A stretch of 64,000 nucleotides of DNA, from positions 55,310,338 through 55,374,337 of the forward strand of contig NC_087064.1 in assembly GCF_963678635.1 (NCBI RefSeq). The letters are read 5' to 3'. The translations under genes and the position numbers were made by a program. The DNA comes from Symsagittifera roscoffensis (taxonomy: Eukaryota > Xenacoelomorpha > Acoela > Convolutidae). How positions within the stretch are numbered: the stretch's first letter is position 1; the number at the start of each line of letters is the position of its first letter. The notes under the pieces were generated by a model. That model was not told where the DNA came from, made no database searches, and worked only from the letters and a program-made list of their open reading frames with translations. Below are positions 35,227 through 46,243 of this stretch, piece by piece.

Positions 35227-35445
35227 CTATGGTGCCAAATTCGGAAGACCAACTACAGCATGCAGAGCAGTGCTTGCCAGCACCCCTGGCTGCCCCGGAC
35301 GAAACTGAGGACAGAAGAGATCCAGGCCCAGAAGTTGGCGGGGGAACTGAGTCTGCTGCGGACCCAGATCAAAATGGCCCAGAAGCACCTGAACGAAGTT
35401 CAGAGACGACGGGACCAGTTACTGGAGTCAAATATGGCTGAGCAG
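35227..35445 (+). CDS. GC-rich 73-codon coiled-coil exon, copy 2
   Basis: This is the duplicate of the exon at 28773-28991, with the same splice signals and the same predicted 73 residues. The only exon difference is a silent Leu codon change in the coiled-coil frame. A nearby intronic change (AAATGG to AGATGG) lies outside the exon. Whether either copy is spliced into a transcript cannot be told from sequence. Confidence 0.45.
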
Positions 35446-36696
35446 GTACGGCACACTATTTTACTTTTTCCGCTTTTAAACTCCTACCCCCCATAACAAA
35501 AACTTATTTGCATACTTGCTGAATGTATTAGTAAACTATATGCGTGATGTTACAATGTAATAAGGCCATTTCAAGCTATTTTATATATTTAAGATTACTA
35601 ATTGAAATATAAAACTAGGATGTCCGGTTACTGTGCTAGTAGCACAGAAATTTCCGACCATAGTCTTTGAAAAACTACAAAAAAAGCCTTTTTTTCAGTT
35701 CTTTGTCGTTCTTTTACTACGTGATTTGATAAAAAGGACCTAAATATATTTTAGACATATTCAAAACTCTTAGTAAAATAGACAAATAAAAAATTGTAGA
35801 GAGTGACGGCAAAAAAAAATTAAAAAAAGGCGCTTAAAAACTCCAAAAACTAAATTTATTAGCTGAGAACTAAGTTATTAGGGCTTAAATCATAAACAAG
35901 ATTGCTGCAATTTTGGTAGTTTTCGAGATGTAAAGTTTTTTCTGGTTTTCAAAAAAGAATACCTTTTTTTTTAGAAAACTTAAGGTGAAGTTTCTCAAAA
36001 TTTGAATTTCCCAACGTTGTAGTTGGGTACTGTAAGATTACTTTTACGAGTTGCAAATCTTGCGTCCAAATGCGACTGCTCAATTGCTTTTAGTTTCCCA
36101 GATGTGATGTTTCTTAGTTCATTTTAATTTTTTCGAAGAATTTATATAAAACTTCACAAAATTTTGTGGTTACTAAAAATTTGTAGAATAAAAAACTTCG
36201 CTAATTTTGTAATTACGAACCCTGTAATTAGTTGCTGTCAAAGCACAATTTAAAGAGCTTAAAGGGCATCTATTTTTTTCTTTGAGTTTTGAAAGTTGAG
36301 ATTTTTCAACAACGTCAGTGTTTTTTTTAATGTTTACTTGCGTTCATTACTCTTTTCCAGTCTTCGATTGGCTATGTTCTAGGAAATTAAAGCTTTCATC
36401 ACAAACGACTTCTTCTCAAATGCGTCTACTGAAGATTTCACGGAGAATCCATCAGCTCATCTCGATTGACATAATTGTGTGAAAAAACTGAATTAAAAAA
36501 ACCTAATTTTCATCTTGTGCTTAATCTTTGCTTGTATTTATTTCTTTAAATTTATGTTCTCAATTGATGTAAATTGTGTTTTTCCTATTTTTAGAGAGAT
36601 TAAGGTATAAGTAGTCGGTCAAAACTTGAAGACAGCCGCCTATCACAAAAAAAGTTTAAAAAAAAGAAGCTTTCTGGGGGCAACCGCCTAGCGGGG

Positions 36697-39600
36697 TGTG
36701 TGTATGTATGCGTAGCTAAGATTGCTTCCTTCTTCCACGAACGCTACTTGGTTGTCTTTGCGTGTAAAGCTGTTTTTGCCAAAAAATGTATCTTTAAAGA
36801 TCTTGCAAAAAAACGTTATCTTTAAAGGAGGTTATCTTGCAAGATCTTGCAAGATAACCTCCCTTGATCGACTAGGGTAGGGAATAATTTTAATGGTTGC
36901 ACCCAAAGCAGCAGGTGTAGAGACGATAACAACAACGACTAGTGTTGAACGCGAACCAATGGCTAGACGGGATCAGAAAGTACCAATGTTTACAGGAAAG
37001 CGGATATGAGCAATATCAGCGCACAATCGATCTGAGCAATGGTCACTGATGATCTGGACAAAGAGGACGAAGTATCGGCTGATAGTGTAACGGTGGAAGA
37101 CCGACGAAAGATTCTCGAGGATCTGGAAAGACTTTAATGATAGAGAACACTAACTTTAAAACTTACCTGAAAGAATGAAATGGGGGCTAAGGAGGCGTTA
37201 CTGAAAACTGTAGTTGAATGGAACTTTATGAATATGATTACATTTGACGCAATCAACTTATTTACAATTATTATTTTGATGTAGATTCAATGGTATGGGA
37301 AGTGTAGTGGAGACTATGCGTAACCTCTGTACATCACGTGTAAATATATATTATGATTATGAGTACAGACTAGCAAGGACAACATCGTACTTAGCTTAAT
37401 GTTAACATATCGCCAGTGGAGACCATGAGCGATTAGAATTCAGGTTGATTATTTCACGTCTTTTTTATCAGTAAACTCCTACTCATACAAGGAATTTTGT
37501 CGAGTTGTTGAGAGAAAACAAGTGGAAAGGGAGAGGTGTGTTTTGGTTTGAAAACAAACATAATCTGAATTAATCCAGCCTCGCCAGTTCATTGCTCAAG
37601 TTGCTTGCCTGGTCAGCACGTACAAGGGAAAAAGCTCAACAAATTTTACAAGTTAAATTTTGCTCGAGATTGTTTTTAGGAACGAGCAGTGTAGAAATAT
37701 GAGCGAACTGTCATGAGTGCAATATTTTAAAATACATGTGGGGAAAGTTGGTCCGAGATACGATATAGCTTCTGCCCTACCACGTTGTTTGTTGTGAATC
37801 TGTTGTCATACTCGTAGTCTGCTACTGATGAAATTTTGTTGCCCCGTCTGCCTCATTATGGCGAACATACGTTTGCTCTAATCGGTTATGAAATCCGTTG
37901 TATTTCCGTGTAACTTGCTATGGCGGTCGTTCCCACCCCTAATTTTTTACTTCGCCACGGTGAGTTTTTATGGAGGACCTCATACTACTTTCCTTTAGAA
38001 AAGATGTTCGCAAATTTAGTTCCCTCTGTACAGCCAGCAGCAAAAGGAGCGGGATGTGTGTATGTATGCGTAGCTAAGATTGCTTCCTTCTTCCACGAAC
38101 GCTACTTGGTTGTCTTCGCGTGTAAAGCTGTTTTTGCCCAAAAAAATGTATCTTTAAAGATCTTGCAGAAAAAAGGTTATCTTTAAAGGAGGTTATCTTG
38201 CAAGATCTTGCAAGATAACCTCCCTTGATCGACTAGGGTAGGGAATAATTTTAATGGTTGCACCCAAAGCAGCAGGTGTAGAGACGATAACAACAACGAC
38301 TAGTGTTGAACGCGAACCAATGGCTAGACGGGATCAGAAAGTACCAATGTTTACAGGAAAGCGGATATGAGCAATATCAGCGCACAATCGATCTGAGCAA
38401 TGGTCACTGATGATCTGGACAAAGAGGACGAAGTATCGGCTGATAGTGTAACGGTGGAAGACCGACGAAAGATTCTCGAGGATCTGGAAAGACTTTAATG
38501 ATAGAGAACACTAACTTTAAAACTTACCTGAAAGAATGAAATGGGGGCTAAGGAGGCGTTACTGAAAACTGTAGTTGAATGGAACTTTATGAATATGATT
38601 ACATTTGACGCAATCAACTTATTTACAATTATTATTTTGATGTAGATTCAATGGTATGGGAAGTGTAGTGGAGACTATGCGTAACCTCTGTACATCACGT
38701 GTAAATATATATTATGATTATGAGTACAGACTAGCAAGGACAACATCGTACTTAGCTTAATGTTAACATATCGCCAGTGGAGACCATGAGCGATTAGAAT
38801 TCAGGTTGATTATTTCACGTCTTTTTTATCAGTAAACTCCTACTCATACAAGGAATTTTGTCGAGTTGTTGAGAGAAAACAAGTGGAAAGGGAGAGGTGT
38901 GTTTTGGTTTGAAAACAAACATAATCTGAATTAATCCAGCCTCGCCAGTTCATTGCTCAAGTTGCTTGCCTGGTCAGCACGTACAAGGGAAAAAGCTCAA
39001 CAAATTTTACAAGTTAAATTTTGCTCGAGATTGTTTTTAGGAACGAGCAGTGTAGAAATATGAGCGAACTGTCATGAGTGCAATATTTTAAAATACATGT
39101 GGGGAAAGTTGGTCCGAGATACGATATAGCTTCTGCCCTACCACGTTGTTTTGTTGTGAATCTGGTGTCATACTCGTAGTCTGCTACTGATGAAATTTTG
39201 TTGCCCCGCCTGCCTCATTATGGCGAACATACGTTTGCTCTAATCGGTTATGAAATCCGTTGTATTTCCGTGTAACTTGCTATGGCGGTCGTTCCCACCC
39301 CTAATTTTTTACTTCGCCACGGTGAGTTTTTATGGAGGACCTCATACTACTTTCCTTTAGAAAAGATGTTCGCAAATTTAGTTCCCTCTGTACAGCCAGC
39401 AGCAAAAGGAGCGGGATGTGTGTATGTATGCGTAGCTAAGGTTGCTTCCTTCTTCCACGAACGCTACTTGGTTGTCTTCGCGTGTAAAGCTGTTTTTGCC
39501 CAAAAAAATGTATCTTTAAAGATCTTGCAGAAAAAAGGTTATCTTTAAAGGAGGTTATCTTGCAAGATCTTGCAAGATAACCTCCCTTGATCGACTAGGG

Positions 39601-39912
39601 TAGGGAATAATTTTAATGGTTGCACCCAAAGCAGCAGGTGTAGAGACGATAACAACAACGACTAGTGTTGAACGCGAACCAATGGCTAGACGGGATCAGA
39701 AAGTACCAATGTTTACAGGAAAGCGGATATGAGCAATATCAGCGCACAATCGATCTGAGCAATGGTCACTGATGATCTGGACATAGAGGACGAAGTATCG
39801 GCTGATAGTGTAACGGTGGAAGACCGACGAAAGATTCTCGAGGATCTGGAAAGACTTTAATGATAGAGAACACTAACTTTAAAACTTACCTGAAAGAATG
39901 AAATGGGGGCTA
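36697..39912 (+). repeat. 1361-bp tandem array, second block
   Basis: Units begin at 36697, 38055 and 39417, and the remainder of the last unit continues at 41121-41975 beyond the inserted element. The 38055 unit is 1362 bp because of one extra T. Unit content is the same as in the first block. Confidence 0.9.
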
Positions 39913-41118
39913 CCCTAGTCGATCAAGGGAGGTTATCTTGCAAGATCTTGCAAGATTCTTGCAAAAGAGGGTTATCTTGCAAGATCTTGCAAGATGGAGG
40001 TTATCTTGCAAGATCTTGCAAGATGGAGGTTATCTTGCAAGAATCTTGAAAGAGGGAGGCTATCTTGCAAGAATCTTGCAAGAATCTTGCAAGATAACCA
40101 TCCCAAAATTTCTGTCGAAAAACACAAAAAAAATAACAGAAATTAGGTGTAAGATCAAAAAAATTGTTTCTAGAACGAGATGCTTAACGAATAAAATTTC
40201 TTGAACGAGATGTTTCTAAATGCTTAACGAATAAAATTAGACAAAAATCATGCGTTAAAAAGTAGTCGCATATTTGTTGTTAATTTATTCAATGAGATTA
40301 AAAGTATCAACCAATCAAATCTTTTTAATTTATTCGCAATTATTGCGGCTACTGGTTTGCGAAAATTGAAGGATTATTGGCCAAAAAATTTTTGTGACGA
40401 ATTGCTTTAATTAGTTCAAACCGGGGATATTTAGTTTTTTTGACTATCGATTTCTAGTTTTGAAAGTGGAATTTACTTTTTAGATTTCCAGTGAATAAAA
40501 ACTTTACTTATTGATCCAGTTTTCTCAAGTCGGGTTCATGTTATCAAAAAAGCGCCCATCATAAATTGTTCTAGAAATTTAAAGAGCTTAAAGGGCTTCT
40601 ATGTTTTTCTTTGAGTTTTGAAAGTTGAGATTTTTCAACAACGTCAGTGTTATTTTTTAATGTTTACTTGCGTTCATCTTGTGCTTAATCTTTACTTGTT
40701 TTTATTTCTTTAAATTTATGCTCTCAATTGATGTAAATTGTGTTTTTCCTATTTTGAGAGATTAAGGTATAACTAGTCGATCAAAACTTGAAGATAGCCG
40801 CCTATCACAAAAAAAGTTTTAAAAAAAGAAGCTTTCTGGGTGCAACCGCCTAGCGGGCTGTGTGTATGTATGCGTAGCTAAGATTGCTTCCTTCTTCCAC
40901 GAACGCTACTTGGTTGTCTTCGCGTGTAAAGCTGTTTTTGCCCAAAAAAATTGTATCTTTAAAGATCTTGCAAAAAAAAAGATTATCTTTAAAGGAGGTT
41001 ATCTTGCAAGATCTTGCAAGAATCTTGCAAGATCTTTTAAAGAGATGCATCCTCTTTAAAAGAATCTTGCAAGATTCTTGCAAGATCTTGCAAGATAACC
41101 TCCCTTGATCGACTAGGG
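39913..41118 (+). mobile_element. 1206-bp non-autonomous TIR transposon inserted at TA
   Basis: The ends are CCCTAGTCGATCAAGGG and its exact reverse complement, flanked by TA on both sides (39911-39912 and 41119-41120). The uninterrupted target GGGGGCTAAGGAGG is present in the paralogous units (for example near 32090 and 38545). Insertion and TA duplication are therefore seen directly. The left 280 bp match 13225-13500 and the right 550 bp match 29795-30423. It is an internally deleted relative of the 17-kb element with no transposase. The inner 370 bp (about 40200-40560) have no match that I noticed in the parent. Confidence 0.92.
40985..41118 (-). repeat. Right terminus with subterminal ATCTTGCAAGAT repeats
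   Basis: Palindromic ATCTTGCAAGAT units and ATCTTTAAAG variants crowd the last 130 bp before the inverted terminus. They include the inverted pair GATCTTTTAAAGAG / CTCTTTAAAAGAATC around ATGCATC. The right ends in the 1361-bp units are a simpler version with a single palindromic pair. Confidence 0.7.
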
Positions 41119-41120
41119 TA

Positions 41121-41919
41121 AGGAGGCGTTACTGAAAACTGTAGTTGAATGGAACTTTATGAATATGATTACATTTGACGCAATCAACTTATTTACAATT
41201 ATTATTTTGATGTAGATTCAATGGTATGGGAAGTGTAGTGGAGACTATGCGTAACCTCTGTACATCACGTGTAAATATATATTATGATTATGAGTACAGA
41301 CTAGTAAGGACAACATCGTACTTAGCTTAATGTTAACATATCGCCAGTGGAGACCATGAGCGATTAGAATTCAGGTTGATTATTTCACGTCTTTTTTATC
41401 AGTAAACTCCTACTCATACAAGGAATTTTGTCGAGTTGTTGAGAGAAAACAAGTGGAAAGGGAGAGGTGTGTTTTGGTTTGAAAACAAACATAATCTGAA
41501 TTAATCCAGCCTCGCCAGTTCATTGCTCAAGTTGCTTGCCTGGTCAGCACGTACAAGGGAAAAAGCTCAACAAATTTTACAAGTTAAATTTTGCTCGAGA
41601 TTGTTTTTAGGAACGAGCAGTGTAGAAATATGAGCGAACTGTCATGAGTGCAATATTTTAAAATACATGTGGGGAAAGTTGGTCCGAGATACGATATAGC
41701 TTCTGCCCTACCACGTTGTTTTGTTGTGAATCTGGTGTCATACTCGTAGTCTGCTATTGATGACATTTTGTTCCCCCATGTGCCTCATTATGGCGAACAT
41801 ACGTTTGCTCTAACCGGTTATGAAATCTGTTGTACTTCCGTTTTAACTTGCTAAGGCGGTCGTTCCCACCCCCTAACTTATTACTTCGCCCCCGGTGAGT
41901 TTTTATGGAGGACATCATA
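41121..41919. other. Remainder of the interrupted 1361-bp unit
   Basis: It continues the unit broken at 39912, including another copy of the candidate short LTR (from TGTAGTGGAGAC at about 41235). Toward 41760-41920 it diverges from the other units by many substitutions. It therefore looks like the original single-copy sequence next to the GTPase exon. Confidence 0.75.
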
Positions 41920-42174
41920 CTACTTTCCTTTAAAAAAGATGTTCGCAAATTTTGTTCCCTCTGTACAGGCAGCAGCAAAAGGAGAGGTCTTAAAGACATC
42001 GGAATTGTCCTGCAAACCAGTCAACACGTTGCATAACGAACTCTTTCCTGATCCCGTTTTCCCGATCAGTAGAATTTTTTTTCGTCCATTCTTTCGAATA
42101 TCTTCAACAAGGTAGTTCGCAGCTCCAGATTCCATCTTGTATTTTGGTCTTACTTCAACTAAAATTGGGTTCAT
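41920..42174 (-). CDS. AIG1/GIMAP-like GTPase, N-terminal exon or fragment
   Basis: The minus-strand frame starts at ATG 42172-42174 and reads through LVEDIRKNGRKKILLIGKTG, with the P-loop GKTGSGKSSLCNVLTG at about residues 37-52. A switch-I-like segment (FKTSPFAAACTEGTKF) follows, then a stop at 41920. P-loop and spacing match AIG1-type G domains, which bind and hydrolyse GTP. The G3 DxxG and later motifs are missing. A GTAGTATG donor-like site lies at the end of the frame (about 41923), so this may be the first coding exon of a larger gene. I found no continuation on the minus strand to the left, where repeats begin. It is either an orphaned exon or a gene broken by the duplications. Confidence 0.6.
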   Translation of the reverse strand: MNPILVEVRPKYKMESGAANYLVEDIRKNGRKKILLIGKTGSGKSSLCNVLTGLQDNSDVFKTSPFAAACTEGTKFANIFFKGK

Positions 42175-44418
42175 AAGTATGCTTCATTTTATTCAAATTA
42201 AAAGTAGTTTTTATTTAAAATATCGAAATTGATGTATCAAAAAATAGCCGAATAGAATTAAAATTAATTAAATGATCGCTATTTTTTTGTCAAGCATTTA
42301 TAAAAAGCTGCGCTCATGAATTTGTAAAAACCCTGTTTTTGATTTGCCTGAAAACGAAACAAGTCTTCCGGCAACCAAGTGAGATTAAGCCCAATTGAGC
42401 GGGATTGACTGAAATCGGGGCTACGAATTGGTTCTAAAGGTCAAACCTCGCACCTACACGGGTTTATGAAATGGCAATGGCCCAATATTCAATGTAGAGA
42501 TGAGATTACCGGTAATTTCACCTCGTCCAAATGAAACTTTATTTTATGCTTTCGCTGACATTAAAAAATTTCCAAAATTTATTACACACACGGTGCTCAA
42601 ATTTGAGTCAAAACCTTTATTCGTTTTTTGAGTTGATGTGCTGAAAGTTTTTTTTCAACAGTAGTGGAAGAGGTGAAAATTGAAAAAAAAAAATTTTTAA
42701 AGCCTTTATTTTTTAATAAAAATTGATAGTTTATCGGTCAAAATAACTCTGAATTCTAGTAGCCACCCATTTGGATCTTATAACATTTTGAATTTGAAAT
42801 TTAGATTTGGAAACAAACCCTGTTTTTTCTTTCATCAAGTATTTTGGATTTCAATAGTAAAACTTTCTGATCACTTATCCAGTGGCGCAATAGGGTTCGT
42901 CTTCGTTAATTAACGTTTTACTCATCACATTGTTTGCATACTTTCACAAACTTAAAGAGCAAGTTAATATCTTAACAAAATGAAATGTTTGTTTCCACGG
43001 AAATTTTGGACAACAATTACTTCGGAAAAATAAAATAATTAAACAAAATTTATGATGCTAAGTTGGATACGCTGGAAAAACTGGATAAACTATCAAAAAG
43101 ACTTTGTTTTGTTATTTTTATGTCGCTTTTTGGAAGGCCTTATGCGCTGTACAATTAAACAAGTATATCGGTTTTTAGTTTTCTTTTAGTTATCTGTAAT
43201 TTTGTGGCTGTATCTTCCTGGATTCCAGAGACAAGCCTTTGAATATGGTCCAAAATGTAAGTGGATTCCACTTACAAAACTTCGGTGGACTTGGCGTATA
43301 AATACATTTAACGTAAAACTTGTATCCAAATTTGTTTTTGTCTTGGCTTCCGCAACAAGTGAATATAGCTAGTTGTTCCGCAAAATGTACATGGATTCCG
43401 CAATTTTGTTTAATACTGAACTAAACCAGTTCTTGCATATGAACAATTAAAAACTAGAGCTGGAATTACTATCTAGCAATGCGGAAATCAAAAGCAAATA
43501 TTCAACCATTGTCAGTGGAATCCACGATCAAATTTCAAATCATGGGTTAACTAAATTGGCGGACGTCACCTTTTAATATTTGGGAAACTTCCCAGCGAGC
43601 AAAACTTTGGGTTGGATTTGGAAACAAGCGCCATTGAGATCGAAAATGGGTGTAAGTTGGCAGGAATGGAGATCGAAATTGGGGGTTTGACATATGTAAC
43701 TGGAGTTCGCAAAAAATTTGATGTTTCCAATTAAAACTTGTGGATTTTGTTTACAGTTGCGGATTCCGCAACAGCCCAATTTTTTTTATACACATGTCTT
43801 ATCATTTGCTTGTGGATTCCACAAACTGATCCGAATTCCGCAAACACTGTTGCGGATTCCACAAAATTTTTATTTTTCGAAATAATGAATAATGTTGAGC
43901 GGTACAGTGTTTAAACTATTTGTTTGTGGAATCCAAAACCGCAGAGAAGATTTAGAAAAAATAAAATTGTTTTGGATTCCATGACAAACTTGCTTTTGGC
44001 CTGCTGCAGAATCCTTTTACAATTCAAAAACTGCACAGTTTCGATTCGTAATGTTATGTTGATTATCAGAAATCCTCTTGGATTAAACAGTTCTAGTTTT
44101 ATCCAGCTGGTTCTAATTATTTGCTTCAATAGAAATTTTTTATTTATATAAAACTTTCAGAAAAATTAAAGATTCTTTATTCGATATTAATTTTACCTAA
44201 ATAACAGCTTATATGATCTTTGATTTGAACTGAAAAACTTCTAACCTTCATCGGAAGTTGGCTCAACTGTTTCTGTTTGTATTTTTGCCGAACTGGTAAA
44301 CTGTTTCGAGGTCGTCATGTTGATTGCTGAAATTAAAACAATTCGTTAGATGTCTAGGCGGAATTAACTCGCGTTTGTCAATTTATTCTGTTTCCTGCTT
44401 TCAAAGAAGGGCTAGTGT
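42175..44418. other. AT-rich intergenic region
   Basis: No gene is supported. The part at 43190-43990 is rich in GGATTCC palindromes (separate entry). Minus-strand frames at 43573-43779 and 43911-44129 only reflect that repeat. Confidence 0.55.
43190..43990. repeat. Cluster of (T/C)GGATTCC(G/A) palindromic motifs
   Basis: GTGGATTCCAC, GCGGATTCCGC and close variants occur about ten times: 43221, 43262, 43390, 43518, 43751, 43812, 43829, 43852, 43927 and 43974. They are often followed by AAA or TTTTG. Spacing is irregular and the DNA between is unrelated, so it is not a simple tandem repeat. Confidence 0.6.
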
Positions 44419-44854
44419 CAGTGGCGTGCCAAGGGGGAGGGGCGAAGGAAACGAGGGAGCTGGCGACCCCCCTCCTCAATTCTGGTAGCCATTTTTGGTA
44501 ACCTCCTTTGGTATAACTTTACGACAATCATTTTTGGCTAACTGACCGCAGAAACTTTCTAAAGAGGACTTCGGCGCCAATATAACAAAACTTGAGGGGG
44601 AGAGCACGCCGAAAAAAAAACGCAATTTTTTGGTCAAAAATTTTCCAAAAAATGCCTAGAAACGCCTGTTGGCCTGTTTTTAAAAAACGCGTCTAATGGC
44701 CTGTTTTTTTCAAACATTTGCCACCGCGCAGAATTTTTTTGACCAAATAGGCTCCTTAATTTTTTCTGAGAGCTCAGGAAATCAAATCGGTCGACCTAAC
44801 AAAAAGATTCGAAAAGCGGCCTCCCTCTAGAAAAATTTCTCCGCATGCCCGTGG
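44419..44854 (+). mobile_element. hAT-like MITE related to the 3.7- and 4.8-kb copies
   Basis: It begins CAGTGGCGTGCCAAGG and ends with the inverted CGCATGCCCGTG. Eight-base flanks GCTAGTGT (44411-44418) and GCTAGAGT (44855-44862) differ at one base. The interior shares TTCGGCGCCAATAT, GAGGGGGAGAGCACGCCG and TTTTCCAAAAA with the MITEs at 3707 and 4831, so it is a diverged member of the same family. Confidence 0.8.
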
Positions 44855-45918
44855 CTAGAGTTATTTGTAATCGGTAAAGATTGACGGAGTTTTTTAAATT
44901 ATTTTCTGAAATGAACTAATGCCTTGAGCTCCATAAACAATACTTTTTTATATCGACTAATTTTAAAGAGATTGAAATTAGGCTTGTGAGATATAACTAT
45001 TGCGCGCAAAATTTCATATTCTTTCATTGTCCAGCGTAGGCTTATTCGATTCGTTTTTTCCAGTTTCTCCACTTCAGCACTAGGTTGTCTTTCTATCCAA
45101 AGTGGCATCCGTACAAAAAAAGTACTTATCATACAATTCGATCATGTGTGACCAGATATTTTTCCTTACAAAACCCTTTAAATTTATTTGAGGTAAATTT
45201 GAATGAAGTTGTTACCATTTCTTGCTAAATGAGAGTACTTTCAATTGTCAGTTAATGCGTTTACTTTGCTTGGCAAAAATGCTTATATTACAATTTTCTT
45301 GTATGAAAAATGCAAGAAACTTTTTTTTCATACCAAACTTCCCACATTAAGGAAACAAATTTTATTGCTTATTTTAGTGGCTAAACCATTTTTATAATCA
45401 GTAAAAAAAAATTTAACAAACAAAAACTTTCATTTTTTGTCCAGACACAATGTTTTTACACAGAAGAACCAAAAATCTCAATGAATGTTTTTTTGTGATT
45501 TTTATTTTTCGATTTTAGATGATAGCAGAATAATATATCTGATTGAAATGCAGGCCACGATTTTCAAACACAGAGTTTTTTGAAATATATGTCTCACAGC
45601 CCGATTCAAAAACCCGCATTTTTTGCTTGATTAGTATGAGAAATTAAAAAACTGAATTTACTTTTCATGTCTCAATACGCAATTTAATCTACAATTGGTT
45701 TTCTCATTTGAGAATATTTTTGGCTGCAGTGATTCAGTGCAGACACTAACATATAAAGCGAAACATATAAAGCAAAAAAATGATTTCAACCATCGAAAAA
45801 TTGCATGGTGGAACCTGATCTAAACTACATTTTATGATTGGATAAATTAAATGTTTTACCAATGTAAAGTATTTAATATTAACCAATCATGATCCATCTA
45901 ACTAACAACCCACTTATT
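44855..45918. other. AT-rich intergenic region
   Basis: I see no gene. Weak similarity to the CATACAATT motif of the MITEs at 5.7-8.3 kb occurs at 45130 and 45290. Confidence 0.55.
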
Positions 45919-46218
45919 TGTAAGTGCTGAAGTTACTTGTAATTTCAGCACCAGAGAGATTTGAATTTAACTTAGAAATTAGTTGGACTCTCCCGAGCAC
46001 TTCAGCAGCCGCAATAAACCAGTATACCCTAGATCTATTGAGCCTAGCAGAGACTAGTTAAACAACCTGAGACTAGATAGTATAAGAGTAAGATTAGGAT
46101 CGGTATTAGACTAAGAAGTTGCACGAATCTATCCGGCCGAAAATAAGATAGCGTGACGAGCAGACGGTGTACCCTATCCGAAATTACTCTATGAGTTATA
46201 CATACCAGTCCTAACTCA
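45919..46218 (+). repeat. Candidate 5' LTR (left boundary uncertain)
   Basis: The segment starts TGTAAGTGCTGAAG, includes AATAAA at about 46012 and ends CTAACTCA at 46218. The terminal CA is followed by TC and then TGG of a plausible primer-binding site, the usual LTR-spacer-PBS arrangement. The start is a guess, based on TG and on the change in composition from ordinary AT-rich DNA. No matching copy was found in 62700-64000, so it cannot be confirmed as an LTR from this window. Confidence 0.4.
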
Positions 46219-46220
46219 TC

Positions 46221-46243
46221 TGGTGCGACCATAAGTCTCGAAC
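46221..46243 (+). promoter_or_regulatory. Candidate tRNA primer-binding site
   Basis: The site begins TGGTGCGACC and ends CTCGAAC. Its reverse complement ends in CCA and has GTTCGA, the conserved T-loop sequence, 17 nt before the end. That is one base short of the canonical distance. It lies two bases after a terminal CA. I cannot say which tRNA matches. Confidence 0.5.

Larger units (their letters stand above)
34677..39912 (+). repeat. 6.45-kb segmental duplication, copy 2 (interrupted)
   Basis: It matches 28224 onward at an offset of 6453-6455 bp. Differences seen are single-base changes and one- to two-base indels in homopolymers. It has 1361-bp units starting at 36697, 38055 and 39417; the third is interrupted at 39912 by a transposon insertion and resumes at 41121. 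Confidence 0.9.

Noticed and set aside
40850-41108. Overlapping frames on both strands at the right end of the compact transposon
   Set aside because: They translate the ATCTTGCAAGAT palindromes and are not genes.
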